Shown: positions 9,661-21,183 of the stretch, one piece after another
Layout of the letters: the number at the start of each line of letters is the position of its first letter
How positions within the stretch are numbered: the first letter of the stretch is position 1
Assembly (NCBI RefSeq): GCF_900115705.1
Contig: NZ_FOXL01000005.1
Coordinates: 1-64,000, forward strand
DNA: 64,000 nucleotides
Reading direction: 5' to 3'
DNA from: Frateuria terrea
Lineage (GTDB): Bacteria > Pseudomonadota > Gammaproteobacteria > Xanthomonadales > Rhodanobacteraceae
Position numbers and translations under genes: made by a program
The notes under the pieces: model-generated
Databases searched by the model: none
What the model was told of the DNA's origin: nothing
The model's input: the letters and a program-made list of their open reading frames with translations, nothing else

Positions 9661-9684
9661 AAAAAAGCCTCACGAGGAGGCTTT
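9661..9684 (-). terminator. Terminator of the initiator tRNA gene
   Basis: An 8-bp stem (9684-9677 with 9671-9664, loop of 5) followed by a U-run on the minus strand, 19 nt after the CCA end of the tRNA. Confidence 0.85.
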
Positions 9685-9702
9685 CTTGTTCTAAGAAAGA
9701 TC

Positions 9703-9779
9703 TGGTAGCGGGGGCAGGATTCGAACCTGCGACCTTCGGGTTATGAGCCCGACGAGCTGCCAGACTGCTCCACCCCGCA
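9703..9779 (-). tRNA. metY: Initiator tRNA-fMet (anticodon CAU)
   Basis: The 77-nt cloverleaf with encoded CCA has anticodon CAU, three consecutive G-C pairs at the base of the anticodon stem (GGG/CCC) and an unpaired first base pair in the acceptor stem. These are the marks of an initiator rather than an elongator tRNA. Position 1 is U and position 72 is U, an unusual form of the 1-72 mismatch. The gene stands upstream of rimP-nusA-infB as metY does in E. coli, with its own promoter and terminator. Confidence 0.95.
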
Positions 9780-9792
9780 TCAGAGTCCGCAA

Positions 9793-9821
9793 ACTATAGC
9801 GGCATGGCCGATTTCTTGCAA
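9793..9821 (-). promoter_or_regulatory. Promoter of the initiator tRNA gene
   Basis: TTGCAA (9821-9816) and TATAGT (9798-9793) on the minus strand are separated by exactly 17 bp and end 13 bp before the tRNA 5' end, a strong sigma-70 match. Confidence 0.8.
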
Positions 9822-9903
9822 GCTTTTCCGTATCGAATTTCTCGTCGGGCAGGCTTCAACCCGCCTCTCTTCGCATGATCCGCCGAAGCTCTCTACTCGA
9901 GCT

Positions 9904-11343
9904 TCAGCCCGCGAACGCCGCGCGGCACCAACCCAGCAGCGGGCCCCAGTACAGGCCCAACGCCAGCAGCACCAGCGCATTGAGCGACAGCATGGTGCGC
10001 AGGAAACCATCCGCTTGCGGCCGAATCTCAAGGCCTTCGGCCGGCTTGTCGAAATACATGACCTTGACCACGCGCAGGTAGTAGTACAGGCCGATGATGG
10101 CGAACACCGCGCCGACCAGCGCCAGCCACATCATCCCGGCATGGATCGCCGCCTGCAGCACCAGCAGCTTGGCGAAGAATCCGAACATCGGCGGCACGCC
10201 GGCCAGCGAGAACATCGCCAGCATCATCAGGAACGCCATCCATGGCGAACGCTGGTTGAGGCCCTTGAAATCGTCGATTTCCTCGCACTCGAAACCCGCA
10301 CGCGCCAGCGCCAGGATCACGCCGAAGGCCGCGGTGCTCATCAGCGCATAGCTGATCGCATAGAACATTGCCGAGGCATAGCCCTCGGGACCGGCGTTGA
10401 CCAGGCCCAGCAGCAGGTAGCCCATGTGCGAGATGGTCGAATAGGCGAGCAGGCGCTTGAGGTTGGTCTGCACGATGGCGACCAGGTTGCCGATCGCCAG
10501 CGACACGACCGCCAGCACCGCCAGCATCATCTGCCACTGATGCGCCATGCCACCCATGCCCGACTCGAGCAGGCGGTAGGCCATGCCGAAGGCCGCCAAC
10601 TTCGACGTGGAGCCGACGAAAATCGTCACCGAGGTCGGCGCACCCTGGTAGACGTCGGGGATCCACATGTGGAATGGCGCCACGCCCAGCTTGAAGCTGA
10701 TGCCCACGATCATGAAGATCAGACCGAACACCATCAGGTTGGACATGCCCGCCTGTGCCACCGCGCCATGCAGCTGCACCAGGGCCAGCGTGCCGGTAGC
10801 CCCGTAGACCATCGACATGCCGTACAACAGCATGCCCGAGGACAGCGCACCCAGCACGAAGTATTTGATCGCTGCCTCGGACGAGAGCTGCGAGTCGCGG
10901 TTCAGTGCGACCAGGCCGTACGAACACAGCGTCATGAGCTCCAGGCCAAGGTAGACCATCACAAGGTTGCCGGCCGAGACCAGCAGCATGGCGCCGATGG
11001 TGGCGAAGATCATCAGCGTGTAGAACTCGCCCTGGAACAGCTTGCGGTCCTGCATGTACGGACGCGAGAACACGAAGATCAACGCGGTGCACAGCAGGAT
11101 GAACACCTTGAGGATCTCGGCCGTCGCGTCGCGCACGAACATGCCGCCGAAGGCGGTCACCGTCACCTGCGGCTGCCCGGCCACCACCAGGTAGATGCCC
11201 ACCACCAGCACCAGGATCGAGACCCAGTGCAGGATATTGCGCTGCTCGGGCTTCATCCAGGCGTCCAGCAGCAACAGGAGGCACGCCGCCGCCACCAGGT
11301 AGAACTCCGGCAGCATGATCATGATGTCGTTGAGATTCGGCAT
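9904..11343 (-). CDS. nuoN: NADH-quinone oxidoreductase subunit N
   Basis: This 479-residue, multi-pass inner-membrane protein is one of three antiporter-like proton-pumping subunits of complex I. It shows about 14 hydrophobic helices, the conserved KYFVLGALSSGMLLYG stretch with the pumping-channel Lys, and the FHMWIPDVYQGAPT motif shared with NuoL and NuoM. The start is ATG 11343, 16 bp after the nuoM stop. It is the last gene of the nuo operon; about 120 bp with the tRNA promoter separate it from the initiator tRNA. Confidence 0.97.
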   Translation of the reverse strand: MPNLNDIMIMLPEFYLVAAACLLLLLDAWMKPEQRNILHWVSILVLVVGIYLVVAGQPQVTVTAFGGMFVRDATAEILKVFILLCTALIFVFSRPYMQDRKLFQGEFYTLMIFATIGAMLLVSAGNLVMVYLGLELMTLCSYGLVALNRDSQLSSEAAIKYFVLGALSSGMLLYGMSMVYGATGTLALVQLHGAVAQAGMSNLMVFGLIFMIVGISFKLGVAPFHMWIPDVYQGAPTSVTIFVGSTSKLAAFGMAYRLLESGMGGMAHQWQMMLAVLAVVSLAIGNLVAIVQTNLKRLLAYSTISHMGYLLLGLVNAGPEGYASAMFYAISYALMSTAAFGVILALARAGFECEEIDDFKGLNQRSPWMAFLMMLAMFSLAGVPPMFGFFAKLLVLQAAIHAGMMWLALVGAVFAIIGLYYYLRVVKVMYFDKPAEGLEIRPQADGFLRTMLSLNALVLLALGLYWGPLLGWCRAAFAG

Positions 11344-11359
11344 TAGCGTGTGATCCCGC

Positions 11360-12868
11360 TTAGATCTTGTGAACGGCGAGCTGCTGCACCAGCTGCGACA
11401 CCGAGGCGTCCATCAGGTGGATCAGCGGCTGCGGCCAGATGCCCAGCGCCAGCACCGCGAGGGCGAAGGCGGCCAGCACGAACGTCTCGCGTCCGTTGAT
11501 TTCCTTCATCTCGCGCACGTGCGGATTGGTGATGTCCCCCCAAAGCACGCGCTTGACCATCCACAGCGTGTAGGCCGCGCCGATGATCAGGGTGAAGGCG
11601 GCGAACAGCGCGATCCACGGGTTGGCGGTGAAGCTCGCCAGCACCACCATGAACTCGCCGACGAAGCCGCTGGTGCCCGGCAGGCCCGAGTTGGCCATGG
11701 CGAACAGCACGTAGAAGAAGCCGAACCACGGCATCACGTTGATCACGCCGCCGTAGTCCTTGATCTGGCGCGTGTGCAGGCGGTCGTACATGACGCCGAT
11801 GCACGAGAACATCGCGCCCGACACGAAACCGTGCGAGATCATCTGCACCATCGCACCCTGCATGCCCAGCTTGGCGGCGTCCAGGTTGTTGGCGTCGCGC
11901 ACCAGCATGAAGGCGATGAAGATGCCCAGCGTCACGAAACCCATGTGAGCCACGGACGAGTACGCCACCAGCTTCTTCATGTCTTCCTGCACCAGCGCCA
12001 CGTAGCCGATGTAGACCACCGCGATGAGGCTGAGCACGATGACCAGCCAGGCGAAGTGTTCGGAGGCGTCGGGAACGATTGGCAGGGAGAAGCGCAGGAA
12101 ACCGTATCCGCCGATCTTCAGCATCACCGCCGCCAGCACCACCGAGCCGCCCGTCGGCGCCTCCACGTGGGCATCGGGCAGCCAGGTGTGCACCGGCACC
12201 ATTGGTACCTTCACGGCGAACGCCGCGAGGAAGGCGAAGAACAGCCAGGACTGTTCCTTCATCGTCAGCGGCAGCATCGCCAGCGTGTGCAGGTCGAAAG
12301 TGCCGGCCTTCAGGTACAGGTAGATCAGCCCGATCAGCATGAAGATCGAACCGAGGAACGTGTAGATGAAGAACTTCAGCGTGGCGTAGACGCGGCGCGG
12401 ACCACCCCAGATGCCGATCAGGATGAACATCGGGATCAGCATCGCCTCGAAGAACACGTAGAACAGCAGCGCGTCAGTGGCGCAGAACACGCCGATCATC
12501 AGGCCTTCGAGTACGAGCATGGCGGCCATGTACTGGTGCGGCTTGTTCTGGATCACCTCCCAGGCACCGACGATCACCAGGATGCCGACGAAGGTGGTGA
12601 GCAGGATCAGCGCCACCGAGATGCCGTCCACGGCCAGCCCGTAGTGCACGCCGAGAGAGGCGATCCAGACGTGGCTTTCCGTCAGCTGCATGGCGCCGTC
12701 GGCCGCGTTGTAGGCCGGCAGCAGGTATAGGCTGGCCAGGAAGGTCAGCACCGCCACCAGCAGCGAGATCCAGCGCGCCAGGCCCGGGCGGCCGGAGCCG
12801 GCCAGCAGCACGGGAATCGCACCGACGATGGGGAGCCAGATCAGCAGGCTGAGCAAATGATTGAACAT
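11360..12868 (-). CDS. nuoM: NADH-quinone oxidoreductase subunit M
   Basis: The 502-residue membrane subunit pumps protons in complex I. Visible signatures are an early LLIWLPIVGAIPVLL helix, the conserved FFEAMLIPMFILIG segment with the channel Glu in helix 5, VKVPMVPVHTWLPDAHVEAP with the channel Lys, and LVAYSSVAHMGFVTLG. Length is as expected. The start is ATG 12868, 13 bp from nuoL; nuoN follows 16 bp downstream. Confidence 0.97.
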   Translation of the reverse strand: MFNHLLSLLIWLPIVGAIPVLLAGSGRPGLARWISLLVAVLTFLASLYLLPAYNAADGAMQLTESHVWIASLGVHYGLAVDGISVALILLTTFVGILVIVGAWEVIQNKPHQYMAAMLVLEGLMIGVFCATDALLFYVFFEAMLIPMFILIGIWGGPRRVYATLKFFIYTFLGSIFMLIGLIYLYLKAGTFDLHTLAMLPLTMKEQSWLFFAFLAAFAVKVPMVPVHTWLPDAHVEAPTGGSVVLAAVMLKIGGYGFLRFSLPIVPDASEHFAWLVIVLSLIAVVYIGYVALVQEDMKKLVAYSSVAHMGFVTLGIFIAFMLVRDANNLDAAKLGMQGAMVQMISHGFVSGAMFSCIGVMYDRLHTRQIKDYGGVINVMPWFGFFYVLFAMANSGLPGTSGFVGEFMVVLASFTANPWIALFAAFTLIIGAAYTLWMVKRVLWGDITNPHVREMKEINGRETFVLAAFALAVLALGIWPQPLIHLMDASVSQLVQQLAVHKI

Positions 12869-12881
12869 GGAGCGTGCTTCC

Positions 12882-14993
12882 TTATTGCCCGATCTGCCCG
12901 GACCCGAAGACCCAGAACCCGCCCAGCAGCAGGATCAGGCCGAGAATCATCGCGAAGGCGTAGTGGTAGAGGTAGCCCGACTGCAGGCGGCGCACGCCGG
13001 CAGCGATGCGCTGCACCAGTCCGGCCGAACCGTTGACCAGCACGCCGTCGATCACCGCCGCGTCGCCGGCCTTCCAGAACAGCCGGCCCAGCTTCACACC
13101 GCCGCGGGCGAAGACCGCGAAGTAGACGTCGTCCACCCAGTACTTGCGGTCCAGGACGGTCCACAGCGGCTTGAGCGCGCTCTTGATCCTGCCAGCCATG
13201 GCCGGATTGAACAGGTAGATGTAGGTGGTGATCACGAAGGCGAGCGCCACCAGCGCGAACGGCCAGCTCAGCAAACCGTGCAGGCCCATTGCGGCGGCGC
13301 CGTGGAACTCGCGGCCGAGCTCGCCCAGCACGTTGTTGGCCTCCTCGACGTGGATGGCCTGTCCGAACCAGTTGCCAAACAGCATCGGACCGATCGTGAA
13401 GAAGCCCACCAGCAGCGAAGGGATCGCCAGCAGGATCAGCGGCAGCGTCACGACCCAGGGTGACTCGTGCGGCGCGTGTTCCAGCTCGCCGGGTTTGTGG
13501 CCATGGTGCGGATCATCCGTGTGCGCGTGGTGATCGTCACCATGGGCGTCGTGCGCGCCGTGGTCGTGCACTTCATGGTGGATGGCATGCGTGTCGTGCC
13601 CGTGCCCGTGGCCCACGACCACGAAACGCTCCTTGCCATGAAAGGTCAGGTACATCTGGCGGAAGGTGTACAGCGCGGTGACGAAGGCGCCGGCCAGCAC
13701 GCAGACATAGGCATAGCCCGAGCCCCAGCGGTGCGATTCGCCGACCGCCTCGATGATCGCGTCCTTCGAGTAGAAGCCCGAGGTGAACGGGATCGCCACC
13801 AGCGCCAGCGAACCGATCCACATGGTGATCCAGGTGATCGGCATGTACTTGCGCAGGCCGCCCATGTAGCGCATGTCCTGCTCGTGGTGCATGGCGATGA
13901 TCACGGAGCCGGCGCCCAGGAACAGCAGTGCCTTGAAGAAGGCATGGGTCATCAGGTGGAACACCGCGCCGGCATAGGCCGACACGCCCAGCGCCACCGT
14001 CATGTAACCCAGCTGCGAGAGGGTGGAATACGCGACTACGCGCTTGATGTCGTTCTGCACGATGCCGATCAGGCCGGTGAAAAGAGCGCCGGTGGCGCCG
14101 ATGATCATCACGAAGCTGAGCGCGCCTTCGGAAAGCTCGAAGAACGGCGACATGCGGGCGACCATGAAGATGCCGGCGGTCACCATCGTCGCCGCGTGGA
14201 TCAGCGCGGAAATCGGCGTCGGGCCTTCCATCGAGTCGGGCAGCCACACGTGCAGCGGCACCTGGGCGGACTTGCCCATCGCACCGATGAACAGCAGCAC
14301 GCAGATCACCGTGGCCGCGTCCCAATGGGTATTCGCAGTCAGCGCCAGCGACTTGCCGATCAGGCTGGGTGCGCCGGCGAAGGCGGTGGCGTAGTCCAGC
14401 GTACCGAGGAAGTACAGCACCGCGGCGATGCCCAGCAGGAAACCGAAGTCGCCTACGCGGTTGACCAGGAACGCCTTGAGGTTGGCGAAGATTGCGGTCG
14501 GGCGCTTGTACCAGAAGCCGATCAGCAGGTAGGACACCAGGCCCACGCCTTCCCAGCCGAAGAACAGCTGCATGAAGTTGTTGCTCATCACGAGCATCAA
14601 CATGGCGAAGGTGAACAGCGAGATGTAGCTGAAGAAGCGCTGGTAGCCCGGATCATCGGCCATGTAGCCGATGGTGTAGACGTGCACCAGCAGCGACACG
14701 AAGGTCACCACCACCATCATCATGGCGGTGAGGCGATCGACCATGAAGCCGACGCTCACGTGCAGGCGGCCGATCTCGAACCAGGTGTAGATGTCCTGGT
14801 TGTACGACGGCGCGCCACCGGCGGTGATCTGATAGAGCACGTAGAATGACAGCGCGCACGAGATCAGCAGGCCCAGGATGGTCACGCTGTGCGCACCGGC
14901 ACGGCCGATCTGCTTGCCGAGGAAGCCCGCCAGCAGGCAGCCGGCCAGCGGCGCGAGCGCGATGATCAGGAGAATCGTCGTGGACAGTTGCAT
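12882..14993 (-). CDS. nuoL: NADH-quinone oxidoreductase subunit L with histidine-rich loop
   Basis: At 703 residues this is longer than E. coli NuoL (613). It is the most distal proton-pumping subunit, with a lateral helix spanning the membrane arm at its C-terminal end. The channel motifs are FFGWEGVGLVSYLLIGFWY and KSAQVPLHVWLPDSMEGPTP, followed by VVAYSTLSQLGYM. Between about residues 459 and 510, just before the helix beginning WVVTLPLILL, sits an insertion with 18 His in some 50 residues, mixed with Asp, Gly and Ala. Such a stretch could bind metal ions at the membrane face; this is inference. The start is ATG 14993, 4 bp after nuoK. Confidence 0.96.
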   Translation of the reverse strand: MQLSTTILLIIALAPLAGCLLAGFLGKQIGRAGAHSVTILGLLISCALSFYVLYQITAGGAPSYNQDIYTWFEIGRLHVSVGFMVDRLTAMMMVVVTFVSLLVHVYTIGYMADDPGYQRFFSYISLFTFAMLMLVMSNNFMQLFFGWEGVGLVSYLLIGFWYKRPTAIFANLKAFLVNRVGDFGFLLGIAAVLYFLGTLDYATAFAGAPSLIGKSLALTANTHWDAATVICVLLFIGAMGKSAQVPLHVWLPDSMEGPTPISALIHAATMVTAGIFMVARMSPFFELSEGALSFVMIIGATGALFTGLIGIVQNDIKRVVAYSTLSQLGYMTVALGVSAYAGAVFHLMTHAFFKALLFLGAGSVIIAMHHEQDMRYMGGLRKYMPITWITMWIGSLALVAIPFTSGFYSKDAIIEAVGESHRWGSGYAYVCVLAGAFVTALYTFRQMYLTFHGKERFVVVGHGHGHDTHAIHHEVHDHGAHDAHGDDHHAHTDDPHHGHKPGELEHAPHESPWVVTLPLILLAIPSLLVGFFTIGPMLFGNWFGQAIHVEEANNVLGELGREFHGAAAMGLHGLLSWPFALVALAFVITTYIYLFNPAMAGRIKSALKPLWTVLDRKYWVDDVYFAVFARGGVKLGRLFWKAGDAAVIDGVLVNGSAGLVQRIAAGVRRLQSGYLYHYAFAMILGLILLLGGFWVFGSGQIGQ

Positions 14994-14997
14994 CGGC

Positions 14998-15303
14998 TCA
15001 GCCCTTCATCGAGTCGATTTCGGCGACGTTGACCGTGCTGCGGTTGCGGAACAGCAGCACCAGGATCGCCAGGCCGATCGCGGATTCGGCCGCCGCGACG
15101 GTGAGGATGAAGAACACGAACACCTGGCCGGACACGTCGCCCAGGAAGCGCGAGAACGCAACGAAGTTCATGTTCACCGCGAGCAGCATCAGCTCGATCG
15201 CCATCAACAGCACGATCACGTTCTTGCGGTTGATGAACAGGCCGGCCACGGCGATGCAGAACAGCACCGCGCCGAGCACGATGAAATGCGACAGGGTGAT
15301 CAT
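14998..15303 (-). CDS. nuoK: NADH-quinone oxidoreductase subunit K
   Basis: A 101-residue protein with three transmembrane helices, part of the proton path next to the quinone site. The conserved [18 protein letters not shown] carries the helix-2 Glu, and a second Glu follows in [16 protein letters not shown]. The ATG at 15303 overlaps the nuoJ stop as ATGA, indicating coupled translation. Confidence 0.97.
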   Translation of the reverse strand: MITLSHFIVLGAVLFCIAVAGLFINRKNVIVLLMAIELMLLAVNMNFVAFSRFLGDVSGQVFVFFILTVAAAESAIGLAILVLLFRNRSTVNVAEIDSMKG

Positions 15304-15947
15304 TGCAGCGGCTCCTCCGACGAGGTCGGCTCATCCGGGCGCGAAGGCGCCATCTTGACCACGCGGATACGGTCGCGCGGATTGACGCGCACCTGCTCGC
15401 TGGCCGACTCGTGCTTCTTGTCGCCGCGGTGGCGCAGGGTCAGCGCAACGGCCACCACGACACCCACGGTAAGGATCAGCGCGGCCACCTCGAACGGAAG
15501 CAGGTACTGCGAGTACAGCGCCTCGCCCAGCCACGCGGTGTTCGACAGGCCCGCCACGGTCGCCGGATTGGCGCCCATCACGTGCGCGTGCATCGCACGC
15601 ACACCGATCAGCGCAAGCATTTCGGCCAGCATGACTAGCGCCACGATGATGCCCACCGGCAGGTAGCGGATGAAGCCTTCGCGCACCTGTTCCATCTTGA
15701 TGTCCAGCATCATGACGACGAACAGGAAGAGCACCATCACCGCGCCCACGTACACCACGATCAGGGCGATGGCGAGGAACTCGGCTTCGGCCAGCAGCCA
15801 GATGCAGGCGGTACTGAAGAACGCCAGCACCAGCGAGAGTACCGCGTGCACCGAGTTCTTCAGGCTGATCACTGCCAGCGCGGCACCCACGGTAACGGCA
15901 GCGAAGCCGTAGAAGCAGATCAATTGGAGCAGATTGGTATCGATCAT
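15300..15947 (-). CDS. nuoJ: NADH-quinone oxidoreductase subunit J
   Basis: This 215-residue membrane subunit has five predicted helices. Its conserved [19 protein letters not shown] stretch in helix 3 is the pi-bulge segment linked to coupling. After the last helix a hydrophilic tail of about 40 residues (from [14 protein letters not shown]) reaches the cytoplasm; it contains [12 protein letters not shown] and ends in a low-complexity Pro/Ser/Glu stretch. ATG start at 15947; nuoK overlaps its stop by 4 bp. Confidence 0.96.
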   Translation of the reverse strand: MIDTNLLQLICFYGFAAVTVGAALAVISLKNSVHAVLSLVLAFFSTACIWLLAEAEFLAIALIVVYVGAVMVLFLFVVMMLDIKMEQVREGFIRYLPVGIIVALVMLAEMLALIGVRAMHAHVMGANPATVAGLSNTAWLGEALYSQYLLPFEVAALILTVGVVVAVALTLRHRGDKKHESASEQVRVNPRDRIRVVKMAPSRPDEPTSSEEPLQ

Positions 15948-15959
15948 GTCGGTGGCCCT

Positions 15960-16451
15960 TTAGCGGTACGCCGCGTCCTGCGCGCGGGCCGCGGCGATTT
16001 CCGGCTCGAAGCGATCGCCGATGGCGAGCAGCTGCGCCTTGGTCACCACGTTCTGGCCACGCTGTTCGAAGTGGTACTCCATCACCGAAGTCTCGACGAT
16101 CGAGTCGACCGGGCAGCTCTCTTCGCAGAAACCGCAGAAGATGCACTTGAAAAGGTCGATGTCGTAGCGCGTGGTGCGGCGCTGGCCGTCGCCCTCGCGC
16201 GGGGCCGAATCGATGGTGATCGCCAGCGCGGGGCACACCGCCTCGCACAGCTTGCAGGCGATGCAGCGCTCCTCGCCGTTCGGGTAGCGGCGCAGCGCGT
16301 GCAGGCCGCGGAAGCGGTTCGAGCGAGGGATGTGCTCCATCGGGAAGCGCACCGTGTACTTGGGCTTGAACATGTAGCCAAGGGTCAGGCCCATGCCCTT
16401 GAACAGCTCGATGAGCAGCAGGCTCTTGAAGTATTCGGTAATGCGGTTCAT
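15960..16451 (-). CDS. nuoI: NADH-quinone oxidoreductase subunit I
   Basis: The 163-residue peripheral-arm subunit carries two ferredoxin-type 4Fe-4S clusters (N6a, N6b) that pass electrons towards NuoB. The two motifs are [16 protein letters not shown] and [16 protein letters not shown], about 40 residues apart, each with the complete CxxCxxCxxxCP spacing. An N-terminal amphipathic helix ([18 protein letters not shown]) probably lies on the membrane. ATG start at 16451, 9 bp after nuoH. Confidence 0.98.
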   Translation of the reverse strand: MNRITEYFKSLLLIELFKGMGLTLGYMFKPKYTVRFPMEHIPRSNRFRGLHALRRYPNGEERCIACKLCEAVCPALAITIDSAPREGDGQRRTTRYDIDLFKCIFCGFCEESCPVDSIVETSVMEYHFEQRGQNVVTKAQLLAIGDRFEPEIAAARAQDAAYR

Positions 16452-16460
16452 GGGTTTGCC

Positions 16461-17513
16461 TTATGCCCCCGTGCCGGCCAGAACCAGGCCGAAGTACTTC
16501 ATGCAGCCGGCCACGAGAACCCACACGATCGTGATGGGAATGAACACCTTCCAGCCCAGCCGCATGATCTGGTCGTAGCGGTAGCGCGGGAACGTGGCGC
16601 GGAACCACAGGAACAGGAAGGACATCAGGAAGGCCTTGATCAGCAGCCAGATGATGCTGCCGGTCCAGATCCAGTTGACCCAGTTCGGGGCATCGGCGTG
16701 GATCCAGCCCTGGAGTGGGCTCAGCCAGCCACCCAGGAAGAAGATCGAGGCGAGGAAACTCACCAGGATCATGTTGGCGTACTCGGCCAGGAAGAAGATC
16801 GCGAAGGCCGAGCCGGAGTACTCCACGTGGAAGCCCGCGACGATCTCCGACTCGCCCTCGGCCACGTCGAACGGCGCACGGTTGGTCTCGGCCACGCCGG
16901 AGATGAAGTACACGATGAACACCGGCAGCAGCGGCAGCCAGAACCAGTCGAACAGGCCCTTGCCGCCCGCCTGGGCGTGCACGATGTCGGTAAGGTTCAG
17001 CGAGCCGGCCAGCACCAGCACGCAGACCAGCGACAGGCCCATGGCGAGCTCGTAGGAGATCACCTGCGCGGCCGAGCGCATGGCGCCGAGCAGCGCGTAG
17101 CGCGAGTTGGACGCCCAGCCGGCCAGAATGATGCCGTACACGCCCAGCGAGGTCATCGCCAGCAGGTACAGCAGGCCCGCATTGACGTTGGCCAGCACCA
17201 TGCGGTCGTCGAACGGCACCACCGCCCAGGCGGCGAACGCCGGCACCAGCGCCAGCAGCGGTGCGAGGTAATACAGGAAGCGGTTGGCGCTGGAGGGAAG
17301 GATCACTTCCTTGATCAGCAGCTTGACCACGTCGGCGAAGGCCTGCAGCAGGCCCCAGGGGCCGACCTTGTTCGGCCCCATGCGCACGTGCATCCAGCCG
17401 ATGACCTTGCGCTCCCAGTACACGAACATGGCCACCGCCAGGATCAGCGGCACCGCGATGCACAGGATGTAGACGACCGGCAGGACCAGCTCGTTGAGGA
17501 GTTGTTCGCCCAT
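16461..17513 (-). CDS. nuoH: NADH-quinone oxidoreductase subunit H
   Basis: This 350-residue subunit with about eight helices forms the quinone chamber at the junction of the two arms. Conserved marks are [23 protein letters not shown] near the N-terminus, the glutamate-rich loop region [20 protein letters not shown], and [19 protein letters not shown] near the C-terminus. ATG start at 17513, 3 bp after the nuoG stop. Confidence 0.98.
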   Translation of the reverse strand: MGEQLLNELVLPVVYILCIAVPLILAVAMFVYWERKVIGWMHVRMGPNKVGPWGLLQAFADVVKLLIKEVILPSSANRFLYYLAPLLALVPAFAAWAVVPFDDRMVLANVNAGLLYLLAMTSLGVYGIILAGWASNSRYALLGAMRSAAQVISYELAMGLSLVCVLVLAGSLNLTDIVHAQAGGKGLFDWFWLPLLPVFIVYFISGVAETNRAPFDVAEGESEIVAGFHVEYSGSAFAIFFLAEYANMILVSFLASIFFLGGWLSPLQGWIHADAPNWVNWIWTGSIIWLLIKAFLMSFLFLWFRATFPRYRYDQIMRLGWKVFIPITIVWVLVAGCMKYFGLVLAGTGA

Positions 17514-17516
17514 GGG

Positions 17517-19849
17517 TTAGGCCTTGCTCAGGGTGATGGCCGCGCCGTACGGAGGCAGCGTGGCGGTCAGGTCATGCGCGGCTTCGATCCAGACGGCGCC
17601 GTCGGGCACGGACGGGTCGATCGCCACCGCCAACAGCGTGTCGGCGACGCGCACCTGGGCACCGGCGGTGAGGCCCTGGTGCATGGCGTCGTTGGCGTTC
17701 ATGCGCACGGCTGCCGGGCGGTTGATCGGGTGCGCGTTGAGCGCGGTGGCCCGTCGCAGCACCGCGTCGGTGCGATAGATCGGCCAGGTCGCCAGGCGCA
17801 CGAGCGTACCGACGGCCGACGGCTGGCGCGGCGCCAGCGTGGTGCCGTGAGCGGGCTGCGGGCGCTCGGTGATGCCTTCGCGCAGGCCGGCCAGGTCGTC
17901 GAACTCGAAGCCGGCCAGTTGCAGGAGGCCGCCCAGCGCGCGCAGCACTTTCCAGCCCGCACGGGCCTCGCCAGGCGCCTTGGCGCCAGCGATGGCGCTT
18001 TGCGCCAGGCCGTCCACATTGACCAGCGTGCCGTCGGTTTCCGGTAGCAGCGCGATCGGCAGGATCACGTTGGCCACCTCTCGCAGCGCCGGGCTGGCGT
18101 AGGCGCTGAACGCCACCACCGCCTGCGCTGCACCTAGCGCCGCCAGCGCCTTCGCGCCATCGGCGAAATCGTGCGGCGGCTCCACGCCGTAGAGCACGTA
18201 GCCCTTGCGCGGCTGGGCCAACATCGCCTGCGCGTCGAGACCGCCGTTGCCCGGAAGTACGCCGCCCTGCCCCAGGCCCAGCGCGTTCGCGCCGACCGGC
18301 AGTTCGTTGTAGCCGGCGCCGGTGGCCTGCGCGATGAAGCGCGCCACGGCACGCAGCCACGAGGCCTGCGGATGCGTGGCGGCCGCCTCGCCCAGGATCA
18401 CCACCGCCTTGCCGGCCTTCAGCACGGCGATCGCATCGCGGTCGCCCTCATCGTGCTGCGCGCCGTCGATGGCGTCCGCCAGCGCGGCCGGCGCGGAGGC
18501 GCCATCGGCCACCGCGGCCTTGGCCAGCGCCAGCAGCGCGTCCACCAGCGCAGCCGGCGATACGATGGCCTCGCCGGCCAGTGCGTAGTTGAAGCCGAAG
18601 CGCGCCGGGTTGATCGTGTATACCTTCGCGCCGCGCTTGACCGCCTGGTGCAGGCGATGGTTGAGCAGTGGCATCTCGTAGCGCAGGTCCGAGCCCACCA
18701 GCAGCGCGCCCTTGACCTGGCTGACCTCGGCAACGGGAACCTCGAAACGGGCCACGACCGGGCGGTCGGAAAGGTCCAACTGGCGCAGGCGATGGTCGAC
18801 GTGCGCGCTGCCCAGCCCGCGGGCCAGTCGCACCAGCAGGTTGCCTTCCTCATTGGTGGCGGCAGGGGAGGCCAGGATGCCCAGTTCGCTCCCCGGCACG
18901 GACTTCAACGCCTCGGCAGCGACGGAGAGCGCCTCTTCCCAGCTGGCCTGCTGCCACTGCCCGTTGCGCTTGATTTCCGGCGCATGCAGGCGGTCGGCGG
19001 CGTACAGGCCCTGGTAGCTGAAGCGGTCGCGGTCGGACAGCCAGCATTCGTTGACCGATTCATTGTCGCGCGGCACCGTGCGCAGTACCTCGCCGCGGCG
19101 CGTGTGCAGCCACAGGTTGGAGCCCAGCGCATCGTGGTAGGCGATCGACGGACGCGCGATCAACTCCCAGGCGCGCGCCTTGAACTGGAACGGCTTGTTG
19201 GTCAGCGCGCCGACCGGGCAGACGTCGATGATGTTGCCGGATAGCTCCGTCTCGACCGTCTTGCCAATATAGGTGCCGATCTGCAGGTTCTCGCCACGGT
19301 TCATGCCGCCGAGCTCGTAGGTGCCGGCGATCTCGCTGGTGAAGCGCACGCAGCGCGTGCACTGGATGCAGCGGGTCATCTCGGTGGCGACCAGCGGGCC
19401 GATGTTCTCGTCGGCAATCGTGCGCTTGCGCTCGGTGTAGCGCGACACGCTGCGGCCGTAGCCCAGCGCCACGTCCTGCAGCTCGCACTCGCCACCCTGG
19501 TCGCAGATCGGGCAGTCCAGCGGGTGGTTGATCAGAAGGAACTCCATCACGTCCTTCTGGAACTTCAGCGCCTTGTCCGAGCGCGTCATCACCTTCATGC
19601 CGTCGGCCACCGGGGTGGCGCAGGCCGGTTGCGGCTTGGGCATCAGCTTGCCGCCCATCTCCACGTCGACCAGGCACATGCGGCAGTTGGCGGCGATCGG
19701 AAGCTTGCGGTGGTAGCAGAAACGCGGGATCGCCACGCCGATCGCATCGGCGGCTTCGATGATCATCGCGCCCTTGCGGATCTGCGTAGGCTTGCCGTCG
19801 ACCTCGATATTGACCAGGTCCGGCGCGGTGGTGGTCGGCTGCGCGCTCA

Positions 19850-19850
<1 letters not shown>
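17517..19850 (-). CDS. nuoG: NADH-quinone oxidoreductase subunit G
   Basis: The 777-residue peripheral subunit carries clusters N1b (CYHRKLPIAANCRMC plus a later Cys), N5 (CPICDQGGECELQD, with an upstream His ligand in NHPLDC) and N4 (CIQCTRCVRFTSEIAG, then CPVGAL). The rest is a molybdopterin-oxidoreductase-like domain without cofactor. The extra CxxCxxxC motif that binds cluster N7 in E. coli is not visible; the equivalent stretch reads SIAYHDALGSNLWL, as in mitochondria. ATG start at 19850 overlaps the nuoF stop by one base. Confidence 0.97.
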
Positions 19851-21175
<1,325 letters not shown>

Positions 21176-21183
21176 GCCCTGTC

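Noticed and set aside
13467-14849. Histidine- and Asp-rich open frame of 460 codons opposite nuoL
   Set aside because: It is antisense to nuoL, and its His content follows from the complementary codons. The real His-rich stretch is on the minus strand inside NuoL.
15331-17463. Open frame of 710 codons on the minus strand through nuoJ, nuoI and nuoH
   Set aside because: It crosses three recognised genes in another frame and has no domain signal.
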